A stretch of DNA of 23,810 bases from JBBCJT01 sp037190665. GTDB taxonomy: Bacteria > Pseudomonadota > Alphaproteobacteria > Acetobacterales > Acetobacteraceae. Under the pieces are notes generated by a model. That model was given only the letters and a program-made list of their open reading frames with translations, was not told where the DNA came from and made no database searches. The stretch spans positions 1 to 23,810 of the forward strand of contig JBBCJT010000167.1 of NCBI GenBank assembly GCA_037190665.1. Direction: 5' to 3'. The translations under genes and the position numbers were made by a program. Positions 7,808 through 14,515 of the stretch are shown one piece after another (the stretch's first letter is position 1; each line of letters opens with the position of its first letter).

Positions 7808-8826
7808 GCCAGCGCGGCGGCGAAGGCGGCGGCCTGCGCGTTCCAGGACGGCAGGCGCTGCCCGGCTTCCCATGCCGCATCGGCCATCGCGCGCCGCAGG
7901 TCGCGGCCGAAGATGATCCGTCGCATCGCCTTGGAAAGCTGCTCGTGGTCGCCCGGCTCGGCGGCGACGCCCCAGGCGGGCTTCACCAGCGCGGCGGCGG
8001 CACCGCCATTGGTGATGGCGACCGGCAGGCCGCGCCGCAGCGCCTCCGCCACCGCCATGCCGTAGCCTTCCCAATGCGTGGCGAGCGCGAACAGGTCGGC
8101 CTGCGCCCACTCCTCCTCCAGCGCCGCGTCGCGCAGCTCGCCCGCGAAGCGGACGCGCTGCGTGATGCCCAGCTCCTCGGCGAGCGCGACGAGGCCGCGC
8201 GCATGCGTCGGGTCGCGGTCCGCCGCGCCGACGATGGCGAGGCTCCAGTCCAGATCGTGCAGCCGCGCGAGTGCGCGCAGCAGCGTGTCGTGGCCCTTGC
8301 GCGGCACCAGCGTGCCCACGGAGATCACGCGGCAGCCCGTATCGCCGCTGCCCTTCGCGCGCGGCGCATCGTCCGTGCCCGGCTCGACCACGGCGACGCG
8401 CAGCGGGTCGGCGCCGAAGCCCTCCGCGAGCCCTTCGGCGGTCGGCCGGCTGGTGGCGATCAGCCGCGCCATGATGGGAAACAGGCGCCGCTCGATCGCG
8501 CGCAGTTCCTCGCGCTCGTGCTCCGGCGCGCCGTGCTCCAGCGCGGTGGGGTGATGGATCAGCCCGACCGCGTGCGAGAGGTCGAGCCCGTCCAAGGACG
8601 GCAGGCACAGCCCGTCGATCACCGCGACGGCATCGCCCAGCCCGTCCATCGCCGCGCGCGCCGCGTCCCGCCCGGCATCGTCCGGCAGCGGATGGCGGCC
8701 CGGCAGTTCGACGACGCGCACCTCCGTCCCCGCCTGACGCAGCCCGGCGACGATGCGCCGGTCATACGCATAGCCGCCCGACACGGCATCGAACGGCGCG
8801 GGCACGATGAAGGCGATGCGCCTCAC
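7804..8826 (-). CDS. Glycosyltransferase family 4 (GT-B fold)
   Basis: A 340-residue retaining glycosyltransferase. The N-terminal Rossmann domain starts RRIAFIVPAPFDAVSGGYAYD (2-22) with the acceptor-side GG loop. The C-terminal nucleotide-sugar domain has GTLVPRKGHDTLLRAL (171-186) with the Arg176-Lys177 pair that binds diphosphate. It also has the E-x7-E motif between E253 and E261 in WEGYGMAVAEA. No membrane segment is predicted, so it should act in the cytoplasm, possibly on a soluble acceptor. The GTG at 8826 overlaps the stop of the PTPS-like gene (GTGA). Donor and acceptor are unknown. Coupled to a PTPS-fold protein and a RibD-like reductase, it could glycosylate a pterin-like molecule, as in cyanobacterial cyanopterin synthesis; this is inference. 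Confidence 0.87.
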   Translation of the reverse strand: MRRIAFIVPAPFDAVSGGYAYDRRIVAGLRQAGTEVRVVELPGRHPLPDDAGRDAARAAMDGLGDAVAVIDGLCLPSLDGLDLSHAVGLIHHPTALEHGAPEHEREELRAIERRLFPIMARLIATSRPTAEGLAEGFGADPLRVAVVEPGTDDAPRAKGSGDTGCRVISVGTLVPRKGHDTLLRALARLHDLDWSLAIVGAADRDPTHARGLVALAEELGITQRVRFAGELRDAALEEEWAQADLFALATHWEGYGMAVAEALRRGLPVAITNGGAAAALVKPAWGVAAEPGDHEQLSKAMRRIIFGRDLRRAMADAAWEAGQRLPSWNAQAAAFAAALA

Positions 8827-9224
8827 GCGACGTCGCCCTCGAAGGCCGCCCAGGCGACGGGGCTTTCCCGCAGCAGCACCTTCAGCCCCGTCACCGCCTT
8901 GCCGCCCGCGCCCAGCCGGCCGTCGCGGCAGGCGGCGGCGAGCAGGCCGAAGATGTGGAAGGCGAGATACTCGGTGGTGGTGTTGCGGCCGGCGAAGACG
9001 GGTTCGGCATCGAGGTTGCGGTAGTCGAGCGCGTCCAGGATCTTCCGCAGCTCCGTCTTGGCGAGGCCGATATCGATCAGCAGGTGCAGGTCGTCGAGCT
9101 TCGGCGCGCGGAATTCCGCCTCCACCGCGAAGGTCGCGCCGTGCAGCCGCTGCGCCGGTCCGAACTCCGCGCCGCGAAAGGAATGCGCGATCATGATGTG
9201 GTCGCAGACGGTCAGGCTGAACAC
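8823..9224 (-). CDS. PTPS/QueD-fold (T-fold) protein lacking canonical catalytic residues
   Basis: A 133-residue protein of the 6-pyruvoyl-tetrahydropterin synthase/6-carboxy-tetrahydropterin synthase superfamily. The fold signature is clear: HIMIAHSF (first zinc His, H14), RLHGATFAVEAEF (26-38, matching HGHNYxxxxxx), LLIDIGLAKTELRKILDALDYRNLD (matching the DF...LDHRNLN segment), NTTTEYLA (81-88, with the pterin-anchoring Thr/Glu) and VLLRESPVAWAAFEG at the C-terminus. Deviations are that there is no Cys between H14 and H28, the second His of HGH is Ala30, and the catalytic His of LDH is Tyr68. It is therefore unlikely to be ordinary QueD. GTG 9224 is preceded by GAGGA with a six-base spacer; its stop overlaps the GT4 start. 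Most likely it binds or converts a pterin-like molecule. Confidence 0.85.
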   Translation of the reverse strand: MFSLTVCDHIMIAHSFRGAEFGPAQRLHGATFAVEAEFRAPKLDDLHLLIDIGLAKTELRKILDALDYRNLDAEPVFAGRNTTTEYLAFHIFGLLAAACRDGRLGAGGKAVTGLKVLLRESPVAWAAFEGDVA

Positions 9225-9230
9225 TTCGGG

Positions 9231-9235
9231 TCCTC
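9231..9235 (-). promoter_or_regulatory. Shine-Dalgarno site for the PTPS-like gene
   Basis: GAGGA on the minus strand, overlapping the last bases of the MDR dehydrogenase stop codon, with a six-base spacer to GTG 9224. It fixes the GTG start of the PTPS-like gene. Confidence 0.7.
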
Positions 9236-10172
9236 AGTCATAGGTGACGACGTGGCAGAGCGGGCCGGGTGAAGCGAGGATCGCCGACATGCGCGCGGGA
9301 AGGTCCTCGAACCGCGTGGGTCCGTCGAGCAATGCGTCGTAGCGCGCGTCGGCGAGCAGCGACAGGGCGAGGCCCAGCCGCTCCGCATGGGTGCGCCGGC
9401 CGCGCATCGCGGGCGAGACCGCGCCGACCTGCGTGGAGACCAGCGACAGGCGGCGGGAATGGAACGCCTCGCCGAGCGGCAACGCGATCTCCGCCGCACC
9501 GAACCACGACGCCTCGATGATCCGCGCCTCGAAGGCGGCAAGGCCGAGCGCAAGGCGCAGCCCTTCGGCGCGGCCGGTGGCATGGACGATCAGTTCCTGC
9601 TCGCGCGGCGCGGCGTCGGGCAACGCGAAGGCGCAGCCGAAGCGCGCGGCGAGCGGTGCGCGCGCGGGGTCGATGTCGATCACCGTCACCGTCGCACCGG
9701 GCAGCCGCGCGAGCAGCGAGGCGGCGAGCAGCCCCACCACGCCCGCGCCGATCACCGCGATGCGCTCGCCCGGCAAGGCGCGCGCGTCCCAGGCGATGTT
9801 GATCGCGGTCTCCATGTTCGCACCCAGCACCGCGCGATGCGTGGGCACATCGTCCGGCACCTCCACCGCGAGATGCGGCGGCACGACGATGCGGTCCTGA
9901 TGCGGGGCGAGCGCGAAGTAACGCCGCCCGTCCGCCGCCTCGCCCACCGCGCTGTAGCCGTACTTCACCGGGAACGGGAACGCGCCGCCCATCAGCGGCG
10001 CGCGCATCGCCTCGTGCTGGCTCTCCGGCACGCGTCCGGCGAAGACCAGCGATTCCGTGCCGCGCGAGATGCCGCTCGCGCGCATGCGCAGCGCGAGCCC
10101 CTCTCCTGACAGCGTCTCCTCGCGCAGTTCCCCGCGGCCGGGTGCCACGGTCCAGAAGGCGCGTGCGGTCAT
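9234..10172 (-). CDS. Zinc-less MDR-superfamily dehydrogenase
   Basis: A 312-residue medium-chain dehydrogenase/reductase. The GroES-like N-terminal domain contains ASGISRGTESLVFAGRVPE (32-50) where zinc enzymes have GICGxD, so the catalytic zinc Cys is replaced by Ser36. The GHE motif is replaced by KYGYSAVGEA. The four structural-zinc cysteines are also absent. The Rossmann domain has the dinucleotide motif IAVIGAGVVGLLAASLLA (138-155) and VTVIDIDPARAPLAARFG, with Asp166 at the end of strand 2 favouring NAD(H). The SG-S-GTE pattern is reminiscent of BchC-type MDR proteins, but no photosynthesis genes are near. ATG 10172 overlaps the RibD stop (ATGA). Its role would be a redox step in the same pathway as the neighbouring RibD- and PTPS-like proteins; the substrate is unknown. 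Confidence 0.84.
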   Translation of the reverse strand: MTARAFWTVAPGRGELREETLSGEGLALRMRASGISRGTESLVFAGRVPESQHEAMRAPLMGGAFPFPVKYGYSAVGEAADGRRYFALAPHQDRIVVPPHLAVEVPDDVPTHRAVLGANMETAINIAWDARALPGERIAVIGAGVVGLLAASLLARLPGATVTVIDIDPARAPLAARFGCAFALPDAAPREQELIVHATGRAEGLRLALGLAAFEARIIEASWFGAAEIALPLGEAFHSRRLSLVSTQVGAVSPAMRGRRTHAERLGLALSLLADARYDALLDGPTRFEDLPARMSAILASPGPLCHVVTYD

Positions 10173-10933
10173 GCGCAGCAGGCGGGCCGTGTGCGGCCGA
10201 TGGGGATGTCGAGCAGCAGGTCCGCGCCCAGCGGGAACACCCGCCACGACACGCGCAGCCCTTCGGCCGGCTCGGCCGCCTCGGTCAGCGCGAAGCTCGG
10301 GATGCCGGAGCCGAGCAGCAGGGGCGCGACGGTCACGTGCAGCCGGTCGAGCAGACCGGCGGCGAGGAAGCGGGAAACGGTGATGCCGCCGCCTTCCACG
10401 AAGACGCGCCGCAGCCCGCGCGCGGCGAGCGCGGCCACCACGGCGGCCGGATCGCATCGCCCGCCGGCGCGCGGCACGCGGAGGATCTCCGCCTGCCCGA
10501 TCCGCTCGCCCGCCGCCGCATCCTCCGCGCAGACCAGCAGCGTCGGCGGGCCTTCGCGGAACAGGCGGTAGCGATGGTCGAGCCTGCGCTCGGTATCGAT
10601 CACCACGCGCACCGGCGAAGGCCCTTCCACCTCGCGCGTGGTCAGTTGGGGATCGTCCGCAGCGACGGTGCCCGCACCAATGACGATGGCGTCGAACAGC
10701 GCCCGCAGCCGGTGCGTGTGGACGATGTCCTCGTGCCCCGAGATCCAGCGCGACGCCCCGTTCATGGTGGCGATGCGCCCGTCCAGCGATTGCGCGATCC
10801 GGCCGAGCACGAAGCTGCCGTCGCCGGCGGGGGACGGGACGAGCAGCGGTGCGTAGAGCGGCGCGAGCGCGCCGGCATCCTCGATCCGGCCCGCAAGCAG
10901 CGCCCGCCAGTCGGTATCCGCATCCGCATCCAT
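10169..10933 (-). CDS. RibD C-terminal-type (DHFR-fold) reductase
   Basis: A 254-residue protein with a single RibD_C/DHFR-like reductase domain and no cytidine-deaminase domain, so it is not bifunctional RibD. Recognisable pieces are FVLGRIAQSLDGRIATMNGA (41-60), the cofactor loop VIGAGTVAADDPQLTTR (84-100), RVVIDTERRLD (109-119), RRVFVEGGGITVSRFLAAGL (175-194) and VAPLLLGSG (202-210). Relatives reduce the ribosyl group of diaminopyrimidine intermediates in riboflavin or deazaflavin/methanopterin synthesis using NADPH. Start ATG 10933 is the first plausible one after the Ldh gene; upstream in-frame codons would extend it into that gene. It heads a seven-gene coupled operon. The substrate is inferred to be a GTP-cyclohydrolase product, but no cyclohydrolase is in the window. 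Confidence 0.85.
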   Translation of the reverse strand: MDADADTDWRALLAGRIEDAGALAPLYAPLLVPSPAGDGSFVLGRIAQSLDGRIATMNGASRWISGHEDIVHTHRLRALFDAIVIGAGTVAADDPQLTTREVEGPSPVRVVIDTERRLDHRYRLFREGPPTLLVCAEDAAAGERIGQAEILRVPRAGGRCDPAAVVAALAARGLRRVFVEGGGITVSRFLAAGLLDRLHVTVAPLLLGSGIPSFALTEAAEPAEGLRVSWRVFPLGADLLLDIPIGRTRPACCA

Positions 10934-10989
10934 GCCCGCGCGGCCTATCACGACGGCAGGCGGCGGGATAGCCGACGGGGCTGAGCAAA

Positions 10990-11017
10990 GACTGTGTTCC
11001 ACGGTGGCAGGACTGTG
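10990..11017. repeat. Pair of GACTGTG direct repeats, 21 bases apart
   Basis: GACTGTG occurs at 10990-10996 and again at 11011-11017, exactly 21 bases start to start (two helical turns), in the 124-base gap between the Ldh gene and the head of the RibD operon. The pair lies 57-84 bases upstream of the RibD start. This spacing suits an operator bound on one face of the helix, but no consensus is recognised and it may be chance. Confidence 0.35.
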
Positions 11018-11057
11018 CCCACCGCCCCGCGACCGGACGAAAGACCCGCCGCCCGGC

Positions 11058-12125
11058 TCAGGTGACGATGAAGGGAACCCCGGCGCGCTCCGCGATCTCG
11101 CGCACCTTGGCGGCAAGGCCGGGGCCGACCGGAATGCCCTGCTGCGTGCGGCGGGCGGCGGCGATGCGTTCCGGTTCGCCCGGTGTCAGCACGGGCTTCG
11201 CCGGATCGGCGGCGGGGGTCGCGCGCAGATCGTCGCAGAAGGCGCGCACCACGGCGGCGAACTCGCTGCGGTCGCGGAAGGGATCGGGCGCGATCGCCAT
11301 GAAGAAATGGCCGACATCCATCGTGCCCGGCCGGCGGTCGCGTTCCGGATGCGCGGAGATCATCGCGCCGGACAGCCCGGCGGCGAGGATGTTGACCATC
11401 GCGCCCAGCCCGTAGCCCTTGTGCGAGGCGCCCTCGGGCGTGCCGCCGAGATGCGCCATGAAGCCGGTACCGCCCGAGACGCCATCGTCGGGATCGGTGG
11501 AGGGCGCGCCGTTGCCGTCCAGCACCCAGCCCGGCGGGCAGGCGACGCCCTCGTTCTGCTTGTTGCGCACCCGCCCCTGCGCGACGGTCGTCGTCGCCAT
11601 GTCGAGCACGAACGGCGCATCGTCGCCCGTCGGCGCGGCGAAGGCCCAGGGATCGGTGCCGAGTTTCGCCTGCTTGCCGAAGGTCGGCGCGGCGCAGCGG
11701 TTGGATGTGGTGGTCGTGGCGATGCCGATCATCCCGCGCGCGGCGGCCATCCGCACGTACCATTGCAGCGCGCCGTGATGGGCGGAGTTGCGCACCGCGA
11801 CCGCGCCGATGCCGGCCTGCTCCGCCTTGCGGATCGCAAGTTCCATCGCGAACACGCTCGGCACGTAGCCCAGCCCGCCCTGCGCATCGACGAGGGCTGC
11901 GACCGGCGTCTCGCTGACGATGCGCGGTTCGGCATCCAGCGTGATGCGGCCGTCCTTCCACCAGTCCTCATAGACGGTGAGCATCGACAGACCGTGGCTG
12001 TCGATCGCGCGCAGATCGGCATCGGCCATGATCTCCGCCGTGGTCGCGGCCTTGCCGGGCGGCATGCCCCACGCGGTCAGGATGGACTCGATCTGGCGGC
12101 GATGGGTGGCAGGCGGAGATGGCAT
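11058..12125 (-). CDS. Ldh-family (malate/L-lactate/ureidoglycolate-type) NAD(P)-dependent oxidoreductase
   Basis: A 355-residue member of the Ldh_2 family, which has its own NAD(P)-binding fold unrelated to the Rossmann lactate dehydrogenases. Signatures are DLRAIDSHGLSMLTVY (37-52) with the catalytic His44, IGAVAVRNSAHHGALQWYV with the second conserved His pair, NRCAAPTFGKQAKLGTDPWAFAAP (cofactor region), LDMATTTVAQGRV and GASHKGYGLGAMVNILAAGLSGA (substrate/cofactor Lys). Family members reduce or oxidise 2-hydroxy/2-keto acids such as malate, sulfolactate, ureidoglycolate and cyclic imino acids; specificity cannot be read from sequence. The ATG at 12125 faces the divergent nitroreductase across 45 bases. 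It sits 124 bases upstream of the RibD operon on the same strand and might be co-transcribed. A link to the otnK/otnC sugar-acid route is possible but unproved. Confidence 0.9.
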   Translation of the reverse strand: MPSPPATHRRQIESILTAWGMPPGKAATTAEIMADADLRAIDSHGLSMLTVYEDWWKDGRITLDAEPRIVSETPVAALVDAQGGLGYVPSVFAMELAIRKAEQAGIGAVAVRNSAHHGALQWYVRMAAARGMIGIATTTTSNRCAAPTFGKQAKLGTDPWAFAAPTGDDAPFVLDMATTTVAQGRVRNKQNEGVACPPGWVLDGNGAPSTDPDDGVSGGTGFMAHLGGTPEGASHKGYGLGAMVNILAAGLSGAMISAHPERDRRPGTMDVGHFFMAIAPDPFRDRSEFAAVVRAFCDDLRATPAADPAKPVLTPGEPERIAAARRTQQGIPVGPGLAAKVREIAERAGVPFIVT

Positions 12126-12170
12126 GGCGCAAGCCTTGCGCGCGCGGGCGGATGCGGCAAGGTGGCGCGC

Positions 12171-12980
12171 ATGGCCGATGCTGCAACCCTGTTGCGCGCC
12201 CGTTTCGGCGCAGCCGCGCCCCCCGCGCCGGAGAGCCTGCCCGATCCGCTCGTCGCGCTGATCGACCGGCGGGTGACGCGCCGCTACCGGCCCGATCCAG
12301 TGCCGGACGCGCTGCTCGATGCCGTGCTCGCGGCCGCCCAGTCGGCGCCGTCGAAGTCCGACCTGCAGCAGTACTCCATCGTCGTGCTGCGCGATCCGGA
12401 CCGCATCGCCACCATCGCCGACTGGATCGGCACCATGCCGTGGATCAAGGACGCGCCGGTGTTCCTGGTGTTCTGCGGCGACATGCGGCGCGCGCAGGCG
12501 ATCTGCGCGCGGCACGGCGCGCAGCATGCCAACAACACGCTCGACACGTTCCTGAACACCGCCGTCGATGCCGCGCTCGCCATGGGGCATGCGATGATGG
12601 CGGCGGATGCCGCGGGGCTGGGCACCTGCCCGATCAGCCACGTGCGCTACCACCTCGACAAGGTCGCGCCGCTGCTCGGCCTGCCGGACGGCGTCTATCC
12701 GGTCGCGGGGCTGACGCTGGGCTGGCCGGTGCAGCGCCGCGCGGTGTCGATGCGCCTGCCGCCGCGCGCGGTGATCCACCGCGAACGCTATGACACGGCG
12801 GCGGACGAGGCGATCGCGGGCTACGACGAGGCGCGCGAACGCGCGGAGGCCGCGAGCGCACCGCCCGGCGCGCAGAAGCCGCCCCCGCGCTGGAGCGAGA
12901 ACGCCGCCCGCCAGCTCTCCGCCCCCGAAGCCGCGGGCTTCGCCGCCTGGCTGCGCACACGAGGATTCAATCTTGGCTGA
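12171..12980 (+). CDS. Nitroreductase-family FMN-dependent oxidoreductase
   Basis: A 269-residue flavoprotein of the nitroreductase superfamily (Frp/NfsA-like). FMN-binding signatures are RRVTRRYRPDPVPDALL (33-49), SAPSKSDLQQYSIVVL (58-73), with Ser and Gln contacting the isoalloxazine ring, AGLGTCPISHVR (148-159) and VAGLTLGWPVQ (178-188). The middle segment DAPVFLVFCGDMRRAQAIC resembles NADPH-dependent flavin/nitro reductases. The C-terminal tail (about 215-269) is charged and Pro-rich. It probably reduces quinones, flavins or nitro compounds with NAD(P)H. The ATG at 12171 diverges from the Ldh gene; the stop overlaps the TTG start of the Nudix gene by eight bases. BluB was considered because cobS/cobT are near, but the motifs fit a general nitroreductase better. 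Confidence 0.87.
   Translation: MADAATLLRARFGAAAPPAPESLPDPLVALIDRRVTRRYRPDPVPDALLDAVLAAAQSAPSKSDLQQYSIVVLRDPDRIATIADWIGTMPWIKDAPVFLVFCGDMRRAQAICARHGAQHANNTLDTFLNTAVDAALAMGHAMMAADAAGLGTCPISHVRYHLDKVAPLLGLPDGVYPVAGLTLGWPVQRRAVSMRLPPRAVIHRERYDTAADEAIAGYDEARERAEAASAPPGAQKPPPRWSENAARQLSAPEAAGFAAWLRTRGFNLG
12961..12965 (+). promoter_or_regulatory. Shine-Dalgarno site fixing the TTG start of the Nudix gene
   Basis: GAGGA inside the end of the nitroreductase gene, with a seven-base spacer to TTG 12973. There is no ATG or GTG in frame nearby that is better placed. Confidence 0.7.
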
Positions 12981-13635
12981 CGACACACCCCACCCCGGCA
13001 ACCTCGCCCCCGGCCTCACGCTGCAGAAGCACGCCGTCCGCCCGAAGCACGCCGCGAGCGTGCTGCTGCTGCGCGAGCGCCCGTCCGGCCCCGAGGTGCT
13101 GATGGGCCTGCGCGGCGCGAAGGCGCGGTTCATGCCGAACCGGCTGGTCTTCCCCGGCGGGCGCGTCGACGCCGGGGACCTGCGCATCGCGGTGGTGAAC
13201 GAGCCGAGCGCGCTGACGCTCGCGCACCTTCAGAAGAACGCCGCCGAACGCCTCGCCCGCACCCTGCCGCGCACGGCCGCGCGCGAGATGGAGGAGGAGA
13301 CGGGGCTGAGCTTCGGCGGGCCGGCGGATCTGTCGACGCTCGCCTATCTCTGCCGCGCCGTCACGCCGCCGGATCAGCCGATCCGCTTCAACGCGCGCTT
13401 CCTGATCGCGCCCGCCGATGCGGCGACCGGCACGCTCGCCGGATCGGGCGAACTCGAAGGGCTGCGCTGGTATCCGGTGGAGGAGGCGCTGTCGCTCGAT
13501 ATCGCGCGCATCACGCGCAACGTGCTGGAGGAGCTGATGATCTGGCGCGCGCTGTCCGCCGGGGAGCGTGAGGCGCCGCGGCGGACGCCGTGGTACCGCA
13601 CCTACGGCAGCACACGCGCGCGGTCATGGGAGTAG
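12973..13635 (+). CDS. Nudix hydrolase (NUDT19/CoA-pyrophosphatase-like)
   Basis: A 220-residue Nudix-fold hydrolase that would cleave a nucleoside-diphosphate-linked substrate in the cytoplasm. The core is FMPNRLVFPGGRVDAGD (53-69), a roughly 30-residue insertion, and the metal-binding helix REMEEETGL (104-112). The insertion between the GG loop and the RExxEE helix is a feature of NUDT19-like and CoA-diphosphatase-like proteins rather than MutT. It starts at TTG 12973, supported by GAGGA seven bases upstream; the start overlaps the nitroreductase stop by eight bases, so the two are coupled. The 3' end overlaps the convergent metallo-beta-lactamase gene by 12 bases. The substrate is unknown; acyl-CoA or NAD(H) derivatives are the likeliest by family. 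Confidence 0.88.
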   Translation: MADDTPHPGNLAPGLTLQKHAVRPKHAASVLLLRERPSGPEVLMGLRGAKARFMPNRLVFPGGRVDAGDLRIAVVNEPSALTLAHLQKNAAERLARTLPRTAAREMEEETGLSFGGPADLSTLAYLCRAVTPPDQPIRFNARFLIAPADAATGTLAGSGELEGLRWYPVEEALSLDIARITRNVLEELMIWRALSAGEREAPRRTPWYRTYGSTRARSWE

Positions 13636-14466
13636 CCAGGTCTCACCCTCACGCCGCACCCGGCCGGACTGCTCCAGCAAAAGCAGGTGCGACAGCGCCG
13701 AACGCCCCGCGGGCCTGAGCAGCGCGGGATCGAGCGCGGGATACACCCGCCGCACGATCCCCGGGATATCCGCCGGCCCCGCCTCCAGCGCCGCGAGGAT
13801 CGCCGCCTCCCGCCGCTTCCGGTGGTCCTTCAGGTCCCGCACGTAGCCGGAAGGATCGGGCAGCGCCGGGCCGTGGCCGGGCAGGTACAGCGTGTCCTCA
13901 CGCGCCAGCAGCCGGTCGAGTGCCGCCATGTACGACGCCATGTCGCCATCGGGCGGCGAGACGACGGTGGTGGACCACGCCATCACGTGATCGCCGCTGA
14001 GCAGCACGCCATCGTCGCGCGCGAAGCACAGATGCGTGCCGCAATGGCCGGGCGTGTGCAGCGCCGTCAGCCCGAAGCGGGTGTCGCCGTCGGCGATCAG
14101 CGCATCCGGGACGAAATCCGGATCACCGCCCTCATGGCCCTCGCCGAACAGCCTGTGCGGCCCGAAGCCCCAGGCCATCGCGCCCGTCGCCTGCTTCAAC
14201 GCCGGCACGCCAAGGGTGTGGTCGCGATGCGTGTGCGTCAGCAAGATCGCCGCCACGCGCCCGGCGGCCTGCACGATCGCCTTGATATGCGCCGGATCGT
14301 CCGGCCCGGGATCGACGACGACCGTGCCGCCCTCGGCCTCGACCAGCCAGGTGTTGGTGCCGTGATACGTCATCGGGCCGGGGTTCGGCGCCACGATGCG
14401 CCGAATGCCCGGGGCGATCGCCTCCGGCTCCCCATACGGCGGCCGCGCCTCGGTCAGGTGCTTCAT
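13624..14466 (-). CDS. Metallo-beta-lactamase-fold hydrolase (LACTB2/glyoxalase II-like)
   Basis: A 280-residue MBL-fold enzyme. The two-metal site is complete: T77-H78-T-H80-R-D82-H83, H141 (HTPGH), D159 (LLSGDHVM) and H198 (LPGHGPALP). The opening IAPGIRRIVAPNPGPMTYHGTNTWLVE is characteristic of the LACTB2-like subgroup. The C-terminal winged-helix-like region (about 215-280: DHRKRREAAILAALEAG, GRSALSHLLLLEQSGRVRREGETW) matches the extension in those proteins. It may hydrolyse a thioester, lactone or RNA; this cannot be decided here. It is 49 bases downstream of the last DMT transporter gene on the same strand, so it probably belongs to that operon. Its 3' end overlaps the Nudix gene by 12 bases, leaving no space for separate terminators. 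Confidence 0.9.
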   Translation of the reverse strand: MKHLTEARPPYGEPEAIAPGIRRIVAPNPGPMTYHGTNTWLVEAEGGTVVVDPGPDDPAHIKAIVQAAGRVAAILLTHTHRDHTLGVPALKQATGAMAWGFGPHRLFGEGHEGGDPDFVPDALIADGDTRFGLTALHTPGHCGTHLCFARDDGVLLSGDHVMAWSTTVVSPPDGDMASYMAALDRLLAREDTLYLPGHGPALPDPSGYVRDLKDHRKRREAAILAALEAGPADIPGIVRRVYPALDPALLRPAGRSALSHLLLLEQSGRVRREGETWLLP

Positions 14467-14515
14467 GCCGCCGACCCTAGCGACAGATGCCGCCCTTCCC
14501 CAACCCCGGCGCGAT

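Noticed and set aside
8823..9224. queD for queuosine synthesis
   Set aside because: Key Cys, His and zinc residues are missing and no queC, queE or queF is nearby.
6944..10933. Tetrahydromethanopterin synthesis cluster
   Set aside because: RibD- and PTPS-like genes made this tempting, but none of the characteristic H4MPT genes (for example fae, mch, mtdB, fhcABCD) is in the window.
12171..12980. Nitroreductase-family gene as bluB (DMB synthase)
   Set aside because: Cobalt-insertion genes are nearby, but the FMN motifs (SAPSKSDLQQYSIV, GLGTCPISHVR) fit Frp/NfsA-type nitroreductases and no BluB-specific N-terminal pattern was recognised.
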